A stretch of DNA of 64,000 nt from positions 3,287,501 through 3,351,500 of the forward strand of contig NZ_CP108088.1 of NCBI RefSeq assembly GCF_036192275.1. Direction: 5' to 3'. Origin of the DNA: Streptomyces sp. NBC_00250. GTDB lineage: Bacteria; Actinomycetota; Actinomycetes; Streptomycetales; Streptomycetaceae. The position numbers were made by a program, and so were the translations under genes. Below the pieces are notes generated by a model. That model was not told the DNA's origin, ran no database searches, and was given only the letters and a program-made list of their open reading frames with translations. Every line of letters starts with the position of its first letter. Within the stretch, counting starts at the first letter, position 1. Below, piece after piece: positions 50,340 through 59,401 of the stretch.

Positions 50340-51743
50340 TCACGGGGTGGCATGGGCCGAGGCCCGGGCAAGGGCGGTGGTCGCGTGGGCCAGCAGGCCG
50401 AGCGCGGCGGCGCCGCAGACGAGGGTGGGGACGGCCCCGGGGCCCCAGGCGTCGACGACGGCACGCACGGGGGCGGCGAGCACGTCGAAGCCGGAGACGG
50501 GGACTCGGGCGGCGAGGACGCTCGCGAGGGCGAGCGCCTCGGCGGCGCCGGCGGCGGCGAGGGCGGCCGCGGCCGTCTCGGGGAAGCCGTGGACGGTGAG
50601 GAGCCGGGCGAGGAGCAGGAGCGCGCCGAGGGCCAGGGCCCCGGAGGTGAAGCCGGTGAGCCCGAGCAGGACGGTGAGGGCGAGCAGTTGAAGGGTCACG
50701 GTGCCGAGGAGCAGCGGGCGGGTCCCGGCGGCGAAGTCGGCGAGGCCCCGGCTGTCGGCGATCCGGCGGCGCGCCCGGTTCGCGAAGAGCCGGGCGCACC
50801 AGGCGGCGGGGGCGACGGCGAGCGCGAGGCCCAGGAACGGGCCGGGGGCCAGGTCCCAGGGGCCGTCGGGGCCCCCGCTGAGCACCTGCGTCAGGAGTCC
50901 GTCGCCGCCGACCGCGTACGCCAGGAGCCATCCGGTCCAGAGCCGGGCGGCGGGCACGGTCCCGCCGTCGGGGGCGCGGAAGGGGCCGCGCCGGACGGCG
51001 AGGAAGAGCGCCGCGGCGAGCAGCAGGGTCCCGGTCGCGCCGACGGCGAGACGCACGGGTCCGTGGGTGACGGCGAGCCCGATGCCGGTGAGCGCGGCGG
51101 CGGCGCCGGGGGTGAGGACGGCGAGTGCCCAGGCGTCGGTGTCGCGCGGCGGCGGCGCCGGGGGCGCGGCGGTGTCGCTGCCGCGGGGCACGCGCGCGTA
51201 CAGCTCCTCGGCCAGGGAGAAGACGTCCCGGTGCCGGAACCGTGCGGCGGTCCGGTCGGTGAACCCCTGGGCTTCGAGCCCGGCGGCGATCTCCAGCGGG
51301 TCGACGGCGCGCGCGCAGAGCTCCCGGTGCCGGAGCATGAGCACTTTGACGGGGTCGGCGGTGCCGCGCCGGGGGCGGGGGGCGGACGCGCCTGCCGGGC
51401 CGGGATCCACCGGTCCGGTCGCGTCCGGCGGGCCGGGCCGGGTGGCCGTACGCGGTGTGCCGTCCGCCGCCGCCGGGGCGGTGGGCGGCTCATGGTCGGC
51501 GTCCGGCCGCGGCGGCGTCGTCGTGTCGCCCTCCCGCAGGGGCTCCGCGGCGGTCTCCCCCGGGGCCGGGGCTATCCCGGACGGCGGGGCGTCGACGGGC
51601 TCCTCGGGGGTGCGCGGGTCGTGGGCGCCGCCGGTGCGGGGGGTCAGTGCGGGGGCGCCGAGGAGGGCCTCGGAGCGGGCGTCCCAGGCTCCGGGGCTCG
51701 TCGGGGCGGCGGAGCCGCGCATGGGGGTGTCTCCTTCAGGCAT
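50340..51743 (-). CDS. Polytopic membrane protein of the glycan locus
   Basis: Predicted 467-residue protein. Residues 1-125 are disordered, Pro/Ala/Asp-rich. Residues 128-185 form a compact charged helical region (VKVLMLRHRELCARAVDPLEIAAGLEAQGF). About eight membrane segments occupy 195-460 (for example 200-222, 225-245, 262-283, 295-315, 335-380 as two, 390-415 and 435-460). No exporter family is recognised. It overlaps the upstream glycosyltransferase by 8 nt, so it probably serves in the same polymer export or assembly. Confidence 0.75.
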   Translation of the reverse strand: MPEGDTPMRGSAAPTSPGAWDARSEALLGAPALTPRTGGAHDPRTPEEPVDAPPSGIAPAPGETAAEPLREGDTTTPPRPDADHEPPTAPAAADGTPRTATRPGPPDATGPVDPGPAGASAPRPRRGTADPVKVLMLRHRELCARAVDPLEIAAGLEAQGFTDRTAARFRHRDVFSLAEELYARVPRGSDTAAPPAPPPRDTDAWALAVLTPGAAAALTGIGLAVTHGPVRLAVGATGTLLLAAALFLAVRRGPFRAPDGGTVPAARLWTGWLLAYAVGGDGLLTQVLSGGPDGPWDLAPGPFLGLALAVAPAAWCARLFANRARRRIADSRGLADFAAGTRPLLLGTVTLQLLALTVLLGLTGFTSGALALGALLLLARLLTVHGFPETAAAALAAAGAAEALALASVLAARVPVSGFDVLAAPVRAVVDAWGPGAVPTLVCGAAALGLLAHATTALARASAHATP

Positions 51744-53421
51744 CGGGGGCTCCTGTCCCGGCGGCCACGGCCTTGGGCGCCCAGCTGCCCGGCACGTGTG
51801 CCTCGGCGGGGTGGGCGAAGGGCACGCCGTCCCCGGGGCGGTGGCGCACCGGCGCGTGGGAGAGGAGCTCCAGGTAGATTCCGCGGAACGCGGCGAGGTT
51901 CTGTTCGACGGTGAAGAGTTCGAGCGCGCGGGCGCGGGCGGCGGCGCCCAGGCGGTGGCGGCGCTCGGGGTCGCGGAGCAGCGCGAGGCAGGCGTCGGCG
52001 AGCGCCCGGGGGTTGCGCGGGGGGACGACGAGGCCGGTGCCGCCGATGATCTCGACGACGGCGCCGACGTCGGTCGAGACGGTGGCCCGCGCGCAGAACA
52101 TCGCCTCGACGAGACTCGCGGGGAAGCCCTCGACGACGCTGGACAGGACGACGACCGCGCCGGAGGCGTAGGTGTCCTCCAGGGTGGGCGCCTCGGGGCC
52201 GCCGAGCTCCTCGAAGGTGACCGGGTTCTCGCCGACGGCGTGCGCCCCGGCGGCCTCGTCGGGGAAGAGCTGGGCGGCGAGCCCCTTGATGTGGGCGAGG
52301 TACGCGCCCCCGCCCGGGTCCGGTACGGGCACGGCGACGATCCTCAGCCGGGCGTCGGGCTGCCGGGCGCGGATCTCGGCGAAGGCGTGCAGGAGGGCGA
52401 TGAGGTCCTTGGCGGGTTCGACCCGGCCGACCCAGACGAGGGTGGTGGGGTCGCCGCTCTCCTCGTCCTCGCCGACCTCGGCGAAGCGGTCGGCCGCCAT
52501 GCCGGGGTGGACGGTGCGGATCCGGGCCCGGTCGGCGCCGCACTTCTCCTGCCAGCGGCGGGCGTGGGCGTTGCCGGGGGTGAGGATCGCGGCCTGCCGG
52601 TAGATCTCGGCGGCGAGCCGGCCGTGGAGGGCGGCGAGCAGGGTGCGCAGGGGGGCGGAGCGGTCGGCGCCGGTGGCCGAGAGGTAGTGGGAGCGGAGCT
52701 GTACGCCGTATTCGGTGACGAGCAGCGGGGTTCCGAAGAAGCGTTTGGCCAGCAGGCCGGGGACGGCGGTGGTGCCTCCGCCTGCGGCGTGGCAGAGGTC
52801 GGCGGCGCCGAGCGCGTCCTCTGCGTACCAGTCGAGGGAGAGGGGGCGCAGGGTGCGCTCCAGGTGCTCGGCGAAGGCGAGGTGGTCGGGGAGTCCGGCG
52901 GCGGCCGCGCCCCGGCGTGCGCCGGGCGCGCGGCAGGCGGATTCGAGGGTGCGGACGGCGTCGTCGGAGCGGAGTGCGCCGGGCAGTCCGCCTCGCTCGC
53001 GGGCGAGTTCGGCGAGCGCGTAGAGGCCGGTGGCGAAGGGGCCGTCGGTCTCGCCCTGCCCGCCGGTCCCGCCCTGTCCGTAGGTGTCGCCCTCCTCGCA
53101 CACTCCCACCGCCAGCTGGTGGAAGGCCTCGGTGAAGCGGCGGCGCTCGCGTCGGCCGTAGGCGCGGCGGGCGGCGCGGTGGTTGCCGAAGGCGGTCCGT
53201 TCGAGGAGGTTCCTGGAGGCGGCGGCCGTGTCGGGGCTTCCGGGGACCGCGGTGCGTGCGACGCGGGCGTTCGGCGGGAGGGGCCGCGGGGTGCCGGACC
53301 CGCCGAGGGCGTACAGGTCGAACTGGTGCTGTCCGAGTCCGCGTACGAGCCGCTCGCACCAGAGTCCGGACTCACCGGTGGCGTACGGGTAGCCACCCTC
53401 CGTGAGCAGTCCGATCCGCAT
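51736..53421 (-). CDS. PelF-like GT4 glycosyltransferase (DUF3492 type)
   Basis: GT-B retaining glycosyltransferase of 561 residues. The start MRIGLLTEGGYPYATGESG with LWCERLVRGL matches the DUF3492 N-terminus of PelF-type enzymes. A Gly-rich insert (GQGGTGGQGE) is near 125. The C-terminal GT4 domain has VWVGRVEPAKDLIALLHAF (near 355) and the EX7E motif in EGFPASLVEAMF (near 452), then DVGAVVEII. PelF polymerises partly deacetylated GalNAc/GlcNAc chains in Pel; product here is inferred only. ATG 53419-53421 has GGGGG 7 nt upstream. First gene of the locus. Confidence 0.85.
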   Translation of the reverse strand: MRIGLLTEGGYPYATGESGLWCERLVRGLGQHQFDLYALGGSGTPRPLPPNARVARTAVPGSPDTAAASRNLLERTAFGNHRAARRAYGRRERRRFTEAFHQLAVGVCEEGDTYGQGGTGGQGETDGPFATGLYALAELARERGGLPGALRSDDAVRTLESACRAPGARRGAAAAGLPDHLAFAEHLERTLRPLSLDWYAEDALGAADLCHAAGGGTTAVPGLLAKRFFGTPLLVTEYGVQLRSHYLSATGADRSAPLRTLLAALHGRLAAEIYRQAAILTPGNAHARRWQEKCGADRARIRTVHPGMAADRFAEVGEDEESGDPTTLVWVGRVEPAKDLIALLHAFAEIRARQPDARLRIVAVPVPDPGGGAYLAHIKGLAAQLFPDEAAGAHAVGENPVTFEELGGPEAPTLEDTYASGAVVVLSSVVEGFPASLVEAMFCARATVSTDVGAVVEIIGGTGLVVPPRNPRALADACLALLRDPERRHRLGAAARARALELFTVEQNLAAFRGIYLELLSHAPVRHRPGDGVPFAHPAEAHVPGSWAPKAVAAGTGAPDA

Positions 53422-53504
53422 GAGTGCACCCCCGATCTCCCTTGACGACGGCCACCGTTGGTCCGGCGACTCGCAGCGGGAAGAACGTAAGCGGAGATAC
53501 CGGC

Positions 53505-53532
53505 GGTGCGACGGACGGTTGTCCGTCGCACC
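53505..53532 (-). terminator. Terminator of the peptide ABC operon
   Basis: A 12-bp perfect stem GGTGCGACGGAC / GTCCGTCGCACC with loop GGTT lies 80 nt beyond the ATPase stop and 84 nt upstream of the glycosyltransferase start. Confidence 0.65.
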
Positions 53533-53611
53533 ACCAGAAGGGGTGAATGCACGTAACTTTCCCACCCCGGTCGCGTTCTGTCGCGCTACGCGCCAGGGTG
53601 GTCACGGAGGG

Positions 53612-55267
53612 TCAGGCGACGGCCAGTTCCTGGCGCTCCTCCTGCCGCTGCTCCCGGCGCCGCTCCCGGCGTTCCGCCGCGTGGACCGGGTCGAGCGAGG
53701 GGACGGCGGCGAGCAGCTGCCGGGTGTACGGGTCCCCGGGTGCGCCGTACACCTCGGCCACCGTGCCCTGCTCGACGATCCGGCCCGCGCGCATGACGGC
53801 GACCCGGTCGCTGACCTGCCGGACGACGGCGAGGTCGTGGGCGATGAAGACGAGCCCGAGGCCGAGCTCGGCCTGGAGTTCGGCGAGCAGCGCCGTCACC
53901 TGCGCCTGGGTGGTGACGTCGAGCGCGGAGACGGGCTCGTCGCAGACGATGATCCGGGGTTCGGCGGCGAGCGCACGGGCGATGCCGACGCGCTGACGCT
54001 GCCCGCCGCTGAACTCGTGCGGATAGGCCTCGTACCGGTCGGGGTCGAGCCCCACCCGGTCGAGCAGCTCCCGCACCCGGCCCCGTATCCGGGTCTCGTC
54101 GCGCTCCCCCGCCACGCGCAGCGGGTCGGCGATCGACTCGCCGACGGAGCGGCGCGGGTTGAGGGAGGCCACCGGGTCCTGGAAGACCATCTGGAGTTCG
54201 CGGCGGTACGGGCGCAGCTCCCGCTCCGACAGGCCGCCGATCTCCGTACCCCCGTAACGGAGTCGGCCGCCCGTCGGGTCGAGGAGCCGCACCAGCATGC
54301 GGCCGAGGGTGGTCTTGCCGCTGCCGGACTCCCCGACGACGCCCAGGGTTTCGCCCGCGTGGAGGGTGAGCGAGGCACCTTCGACCGCGGTCACCGCCTT
54401 CGGTCCCCGCCCGAACACCCGCCGGAGGTCGCTGACTTCGAGAAGCGGCGACCCCTTCTCCAGCGGCTCGCGCACCGGCCCGTCAAGCCGGGGCACGGCG
54501 GCGAGCAGCCGCCGCGTGTACGGCTCCGCCGGCGCGCCCAACACCCCGCCCACGGGGCCGCGTTCGACCTCCCGGCCGGCGCGCATCACGAGCACCTCGT
54601 CGACGCTCTCGGCGGCGACGCCCACGTCATGGGTGACCAGGAGCAGCGCGGTGCCCGTCTCGCGCCGCAGCTCGTGCAGCAGGTCGAGGATCTGGGCCTG
54701 CACGGTGACGTCGAGGGCGGTGGTCGGCTCGTCGGCGACGAGGAGCCGGGGCTCGCAGGCGAGGGCCATGGCGAGCAGGGCGCGCTGCCGCATGCCGCCG
54801 CTGAACTCGTGCGGGCGGGAGCGTGAGCGCCGGGCCGCGTCGGGGATGCCGACCCGGTCGAGCACCTCGACGGCGCGGGCGCGTGCGGCGCGCCGGGAGC
54901 CTCCGGCGTGGACGCGGTACACCTCGGCGATCTGGTCGCCGACGGCGTAGTAGGGGTCGAGGGCGGAGAGCGGGTCCTGGAAGACCATGGCGGCGACTCC
55001 GCCGCGCAGCCGCCGCAGCTCGCCGGGGCCTGCGGAGGCGACGTCGATGCCGCCGACCCGTACGGTGCCGCCGACCTTCGCGCCCGTCCCCCGGTGGAGG
55101 CCGAGGAGTGCGCCGGCGACGGTGGACTTGCCGCTGCCGGACTCGCCGACGAGGGCGAGGGCGCGGCCCTCCTCCAGGCTGAAGGAGAGGCCGTCGACGG
55201 CCCGGACGGGATCGCCGGACCGTGCGAACTCGACCGTGAGGTCGCGTACTTCGACGAGCGGGGTCAC
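53612..55267 (-). CDS. Peptide ABC transporter, dual ATPase (DppD-DppF fusion)
   Basis: Two ATP-binding cassettes in 551 residues. Cassette 1: Walker [10 protein letters not shown] near 43, Q-loop [12 protein letters not shown], signature FSGGMRQR and Walker [10 protein letters not shown]. Cassette 2: GESGSGKTT near 320, [21 protein letters not shown] and IIVCDEPVS. Each half has the C-terminal oligopeptide-ATPase end ([13 protein letters not shown] / [13 protein letters not shown]). The charged tail [15 protein letters not shown] ends the protein. GTG 55265-55267 overlaps the permease stop by 4 nt. Confidence 0.93.
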   Translation of the reverse strand: MTPLVEVRDLTVEFARSGDPVRAVDGLSFSLEEGRALALVGESGSGKSTVAGALLGLHRGTGAKVGGTVRVGGIDVASAGPGELRRLRGGVAAMVFQDPLSALDPYYAVGDQIAEVYRVHAGGSRRAARARAVEVLDRVGIPDAARRSRSRPHEFSGGMRQRALLAMALACEPRLLVADEPTTALDVTVQAQILDLLHELRRETGTALLLVTHDVGVAAESVDEVLVMRAGREVERGPVGGVLGAPAEPYTRRLLAAVPRLDGPVREPLEKGSPLLEVSDLRRVFGRGPKAVTAVEGASLTLHAGETLGVVGESGSGKTTLGRMLVRLLDPTGGRLRYGGTEIGGLSERELRPYRRELQMVFQDPVASLNPRRSVGESIADPLRVAGERDETRIRGRVRELLDRVGLDPDRYEAYPHEFSGGQRQRVGIARALAAEPRIIVCDEPVSALDVTTQAQVTALLAELQAELGLGLVFIAHDLAVVRQVSDRVAVMRAGRIVEQGTVAEVYGAPGDPYTRQLLAAVPSLDPVHAAERRERRREQRQEERQELAVA

Positions 55268-56253
55268 GTCAGGACCACCCTTCGGTCGGCGGCGGCGTAC
55301 AGCAGGTCCGCGAGGACGTTGGCGAGGACGACGAAGGTGCCCGTGACCATGACCACGCCCACCACCACGGGCAGGTCGATGGAGCGGACCCCGTCGATGA
55401 GGGTCTTGCCGAGCCCGGGGATGCCGAAGAGGGACTCGGTGAGCACGGCCCCGCCGAACATCGAGCCGAGGTCGACCGCGCTGACCGCGATCACCGGCGG
55501 GACGGCGCCGCGCAGCGCGTGCCGGGTGACGACGGACCGCTCCCCCACCCCGTAGGCGCGGAAGGTGCGGATGTGGTCCTCGGCGAGCGTCTCCAGGGTG
55601 GAACTCCGCGTCAGGCGTGCGTACTTGGCGGATTCGAAGAAGCCGAGGGTGAGCCAGGGCAGCAGCATGTTCCAGGCCCACTGCTCGGGGTTCTCGCCGA
55701 GCGGTACGTAACCGGGGAAGGGCAGCCACTGGAGGTAGGCGCAGACGGCCATGAGGAGCAGCAGCCCGAGGATGAAGACGGGGGTGCCGGTCCCGGCGAG
55801 GGTGAGCAGGGTCAGGAGGCGCTCGGTGGGGCCGCCGCGGCGCAGCGCGGAGAGCAGTCCGGTGCCGACGCCGACCACCAGCCAGATGACCATGGCGCCG
55901 AGGGTGAGGGAGGCGGTGGCGGGGAGCCGCTCCAGGACGAGCTGGGTGACCTGCTGGTCGCTCTGGTACGAGAGGCCGAGGCAGGGGGCGTCGCAGTGCA
56001 CGACGGAGGTGCCGGTGGAGTAGTCGCGGCCGGCGAAGATGCCCTGGAGGAAGTGCAGGTACTGGACGAACATGCTGTCGTTCAGGCCGAGTTGCTCGCG
56101 GACCTGGGCGATCTGCTGCGGGTTGCAGCGCTCCCCGCAGGCGAGCCGCGCGGGGTCGCCGGGCGCCAGGTAGAACAGCGCGTACACGAGGACCGAGAGC
56201 GCCAGGAGGACGAGCACGGCACCCGCGAGCCGCTTGAGGACGAAGCGGGTCAT
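55264..56253 (-). CDS. Peptide ABC permease, DppB type
   Basis: Inner-membrane permease of 329 residues with six membrane segments; the first (9-30) is followed by an external loop of about 75 residues with two cysteine-containing stretches (LACGERCNP, VHCDAPC). The EAA-type loop is near 225-245 (LAEDHIRTFRAYGVGERSV). It pairs with the DppC-type permease. Its ATG overlaps that gene's stop by 4 nt. Confidence 0.92.
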   Translation of the reverse strand: MTRFVLKRLAGAVLVLLALSVLVYALFYLAPGDPARLACGERCNPQQIAQVREQLGLNDSMFVQYLHFLQGIFAGRDYSTGTSVVHCDAPCLGLSYQSDQQVTQLVLERLPATASLTLGAMVIWLVVGVGTGLLSALRRGGPTERLLTLLTLAGTGTPVFILGLLLLMAVCAYLQWLPFPGYVPLGENPEQWAWNMLLPWLTLGFFESAKYARLTRSSTLETLAEDHIRTFRAYGVGERSVVTRHALRGAVPPVIAVSAVDLGSMFGGAVLTESLFGIPGLGKTLIDGVRSIDLPVVVGVVMVTGTFVVLANVLADLLYAAADRRVVLT

Positions 56254-57260
56254 CGGGAGGCCTCCTTGGGGGAGTCCCGACGGGACTCCTTGCGGGTGCC
56301 CACGCGCAGCCGGCTCGCCTCGCGCGGGTCGAGGGCCGTGCGGACCGCGTCACCGAGGACGGTGAAGGCGAGCACGGTGACGAAGAGCAGTCCGGCGGGC
56401 AGCAGGACGTAGGAGGGGTCGGCGCGGAACCAGGTCTGCGCGGTCGACAGCATCTGGCCCCAGGACGGGGTGGGCGGGGTGACACCCACCCCGAGGAAGG
56501 ACAGGGACGCCTCGACGACGATGTTGGTGGGGACGAGGATCGCCGCGTACGTGATGACGGGGGCGGCGAGGGAGGGCAGGAGTTCACGGCGGGCGGTCCG
56601 CCACGGCCCGGAGCCCGCGAGGCGGGAGGCCGCGACGAAGTCGAGGCTCTTCAGGGTGAGGGTCTGGGCGCGCACGATCCGGGAGGTCCCGGCCCAGCCG
56701 AGGAAGCCGATGACGAGGATCAGCAGCAGGGGCCGGGGGAAGCCGCGCGGGACGACGGCGGTCAGGGCGATGGCGAGGACCAGCATCGGGAGGGCGACGA
56801 GGACGTCGGTGACCCGGCCGAGGACGCCGTCGACCCAGCGGCTGCCGAGTCCGGCGGCGAGGCCGACGAGGACGCCGATGAGGATCTGGACGGCTGTGGC
56901 GCCGACGGCGACGAGCAGCGAGATCCGGGCGCCGTAGAGGAGCCGGACGAACAGGTCGCGGCCGGTGCCGGGTTCGACGCCGAGCCAGTGGTCGGCGCTC
57001 GCCCCACCGAAGGCGCCGTACGGGACGCCGCCGCGGGCCGAGTCCACGAGGTCGTCGTGGTACGTGTTCGCGTTCTGGCCTTCCAGGGCGGCGAGCAGCG
57101 GCGCGGCGACGGCGAGGAGGACGAGCAGGAGCAGGACGGCGGCGGAGACGAGGGCGGCCGGGCGGGTGCGGAGCCGTCGCCACACCTGCCGGGCGGCGCC
57201 CGTGGCGGGGATGCCCGCCACGGGCGCCGGCGTGTCGGTCAGGGAGGTCACGGACGTCAC
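56250..57260 (-). CDS. Peptide ABC permease, DppC type
   Basis: Permease of 336 residues. An N-terminal cytosolic part and first membrane segment (about 37-58) precede an external loop with the family GTDxxGRD-like sequence (GVEPGTGRDLFVRLLYGAR). Five further segments follow, with the EAA loop VAASRLAGSGPWRTARRELLP near 215. It overlaps the binding-protein stop by 4 nt. Specificity is set by the binding protein. Confidence 0.92.
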   Translation of the reverse strand: MTSVTSLTDTPAPVAGIPATGAARQVWRRLRTRPAALVSAAVLLLLVLLAVAAPLLAALEGQNANTYHDDLVDSARGGVPYGAFGGASADHWLGVEPGTGRDLFVRLLYGARISLLVAVGATAVQILIGVLVGLAAGLGSRWVDGVLGRVTDVLVALPMLVLAIALTAVVPRGFPRPLLLILVIGFLGWAGTSRIVRAQTLTLKSLDFVAASRLAGSGPWRTARRELLPSLAAPVITYAAILVPTNIVVEASLSFLGVGVTPPTPSWGQMLSTAQTWFRADPSYVLLPAGLLFVTVLAFTVLGDAVRTALDPREASRLRVGTRKESRRDSPKEASR

Positions 57261-59005
57261 TTGACCGCGACCTGCGAGATGTCGAGGACGCCGGTCCAGT
57301 CGCTGATGACGACGTTCTTGACGTTCTTGCCGACGAGCCGCTTGTAGACGGGGTGGAAGAGGGGCACGTCGAGCGCCTGCTCGCCGATCTTCTTGTCGAG
57401 CGCGCCCCAGCGGGCGGCGGCGGCCTTGAGGTCGGTGAGCTTGTTGATCTCGTCGATCTCCTTGTTGACCGCCGGGTCGTTCAGCTGGGCGTGGTTGTAG
57501 TTGGAGCCGTTGGTGACGATCTGGCGTCCGTCGAAGATCGGCGCGAGGAACGGGCCGCCGGCCGGCCAGTCGGCGCCCCAGCGGGAGAGGAAGAAGCCGG
57601 GCGCGTCCTTGACGCTCCAGCGCTTCTCGTTGAAGGAGTTGGGCTCCTGGCCGTCGAGCTCGACCTTGATGCCGGCCTTGCCGAGGGCCTCCTGGACGGC
57701 GGTGGCGATCTCGGGGCTGGTGGCGCGGTTCTGGGCGGTGGAGTGCAGCAGGGTGATGGTGAGCCCGTTCGGGTGACCGGCCTCCTTGAGGAGCGCCTTG
57801 GCCTTCTCCGGGTCGCCGGTCCTACCGGCCGGGAAGTGGTCGTACGCCGTGAAGCCGAAGGACTTCTGCTCGGGCAGGAAGGTGGTGGCGGGCTCGGCGA
57901 GCGCGGAGCCGCCGGCGGCGTTGACGATGCTGGTGCGGTTGATCGCGTACGAGATCGCCTGGCGCACCTTCGGGTTGTCGAAGGGCTTCACCTTGGGGTT
58001 GAAGGCGAGGTAGTTGGTGTAGCCGAAGTGGCCGGTGCCGACGCGGGCGGCGAGCGCCTTGTCGGAGCCGACCTGGGCGAGTTCGGCCGGGCCGAGGTTG
58101 GTGTCGGTGGTGACGGCGGCGGCGTCGACGCCGGTGGAGGTGGCGAGGCGCTGGTTGATGACGGCCTCGTCGAGCCCGGACCTGACGTCGATCCTGTCCG
58201 GGTAGGCCTTGCGCTCCTCGTCGGTCTTGGCGTCCCAGTGCTCGTTGCGCTCCAGGACCAGGCGCTCGCCGTCGTTCTCGTTCTCGACGACCTTGTACGG
58301 GCCGGAGGAGACGGGGTGCTCCTCGTACTTCGCGCCGGTGTCCTTGGCCTTGGGGACGGGGGTGAACTGGGTCTGGGTGGCGACGAAGGGGAACTCGCCC
58401 TCGGGCTTCTTCAGCTTGAAGACGATGGTCCGGGCGTCGGGAGTGACGATGGAGGCGAGACCCTTGCCCTTCTTCCCGTCGGACGCGGCCTTGTAGGGAC
58501 CCTCGTAGGTGTCGCCGCCGACCAGCCAGTCGCGCAGGTACGGGGCTCCGCCGGAGAGTTCGGCGGCGAAGGAGCGCTCGATGCCGTACTTGATGTCGGC
58601 GCTGGTGATGGGCGTGCCGTCCTCGAACTTCAGGCCCTCCTTCAGCGTGTACGTCCACTCGGTGGCGTCCTTGTTGGGGCGGCCGGTGTCGGTGGCGAGG
58701 TCGGGGACGACCTGGGTGCCGGCGGCGCCCGCCTCGCGGTTGCGGGTGGTGAGCGTACGGAAGACGAGGGAGGGGACGTTGCCGCCGCCGGAGGTGTAGA
58801 GGCGGGCGGGGTCGAAGTCGGTCTGGGCCTCGGCGTTGAGGACGGTGAGCGTGCCGCCCTTCCGCGGGTCGCCCGCGGCCTTGCCGGAGGTGCCGCCCTT
58901 GGCGCCGGTGTCCTCGGGTCCCGCGCAGGCGGCGACGCCCAGGGTCAGGACGAGACTGACGGCGGTCGCTGCCACGCGGCGCGAAACGACGGACGATTGA
59001 CGCAT
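57257..59005 (-). CDS. Peptide-binding lipoprotein, DppA/OppA family
   Basis: Substrate-binding lipoprotein of 582 residues. Signal peptide and lipobox GVAAC near residue 26; SBP_bac_5 features are GGTLTVLNAEAQTDFDP near 50, WTYTLKEGLKFEDGTPITSADIKYGIER near 115, and YLAFNPKVKPFDNPKVRQAISYAI near 315. It delivers peptides or similar solutes to the permease pair. ATG 59003-59005 has GAGAGG 9 nt upstream. First gene of a fully overlapping four-gene operon with a long leader. Confidence 0.92.
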   Translation of the reverse strand: MRQSSVVSRRVAATAVSLVLTLGVAACAGPEDTGAKGGTSGKAAGDPRKGGTLTVLNAEAQTDFDPARLYTSGGGNVPSLVFRTLTTRNREAGAAGTQVVPDLATDTGRPNKDATEWTYTLKEGLKFEDGTPITSADIKYGIERSFAAELSGGAPYLRDWLVGGDTYEGPYKAASDGKKGKGLASIVTPDARTIVFKLKKPEGEFPFVATQTQFTPVPKAKDTGAKYEEHPVSSGPYKVVENENDGERLVLERNEHWDAKTDEERKAYPDRIDVRSGLDEAVINQRLATSTGVDAAAVTTDTNLGPAELAQVGSDKALAARVGTGHFGYTNYLAFNPKVKPFDNPKVRQAISYAINRTSIVNAAGGSALAEPATTFLPEQKSFGFTAYDHFPAGRTGDPEKAKALLKEAGHPNGLTITLLHSTAQNRATSPEIATAVQEALGKAGIKVELDGQEPNSFNEKRWSVKDAPGFFLSRWGADWPAGGPFLAPIFDGRQIVTNGSNYNHAQLNDPAVNKEIDEINKLTDLKAAAARWGALDKKIGEQALDVPLFHPVYKRLVGKNVKNVVISDWTGVLDISQVAVK

Positions 59006-59302
59006 CGGAGAAAACCTCTCGGAGAACTGCGGGTACGGGAAGGGGAATTCCACGCAGGCAGCGGCGAGCGGCGGCATCCGAAGGGAATGGCCGAGCACAG
59101 GGAATCAGAAAGAAAAGCCGCGCCTGCGGGGAGCGAACACCCGGGCGCGGAAATCCGTCGGCAGTACGGGAAATGCGAGAGTACCGACGGGCGCTCGGGC
59201 CGGCGTCAGCTACAGAGAATGTCGGCGACGGAATGTCCGGCCACGCCGATGAGCGCCAGCTCAAAGGCGGCGCGATCGGAGACGACGTGACGGTTCGACA
59301 TG
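59006..59302 (-). promoter_or_regulatory. Long leader of the peptide ABC operon
   Basis: About 297 nt between the predicted start of transcription and the binding-protein ATG. It includes a terminator-like hairpin and pyrimidine-rich stretches. No gene is supported in it; the small plus-strand ORFs here lack coding bias. No known riboswitch class was recognised. Confidence 0.5.
59107..59150 (-). terminator. Attenuator-like hairpin in the ABC operon leader
   Basis: On the minus strand CCGCGCC (59144-59150) and GGCGCGG (59118-59124), with inner CGGG/CCCG pairs, form a stem followed by CTTTTCTTTCTG, a U-rich tail. It is about 150 nt after the promoter and 100 nt before the coding start. Confidence 0.6.
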
Positions 59303-59308
59303 CCGAGA

Positions 59309-59337
59309 AATATGGACGAACACGCGAACGATGTCAA
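59309..59337 (-). promoter_or_regulatory. HrdB-type promoter of the peptide ABC operon
   Basis: Perfect -35 TTGACA (minus strand, 59332-59337), 17-nt spacer, -10 CATATT (59309-59314). This is the best sigma-70-like promoter noticed in the window. Confidence 0.7.
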
Positions 59338-59354
59338 CGCGGTTCGGAAATTCC

Positions 59355-59374
59355 TGAGACACGCGTCTCAGGAT
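59355..59374. terminator. Terminator downstream of the DUF3152 gene
   Basis: CCTGAGAC-ACGC-GTCTCAGG, an 8-bp stem, lies 28 nt after the DUF3152 stop (minus direction) and just upstream of the ABC promoter. Confidence 0.6.
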
Positions 59375-59401
59375 GCGGTCGCCCGACAGTCGGGCCGTCC
59401 G

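Noticed and set aside
53422..53611. Possible small gene between the glycosyltransferase and the ABC ATPase
   Set aside because: Only shadow frames are present; the stretch is explained by a terminator hairpin and the promoter region of the glycan locus.
59006..59302. Known riboswitch or T-box in the ABC leader
   Set aside because: No conserved core such as a T-box bulge or a recognised aptamer sequence was found; only a terminator-like stem is supported.
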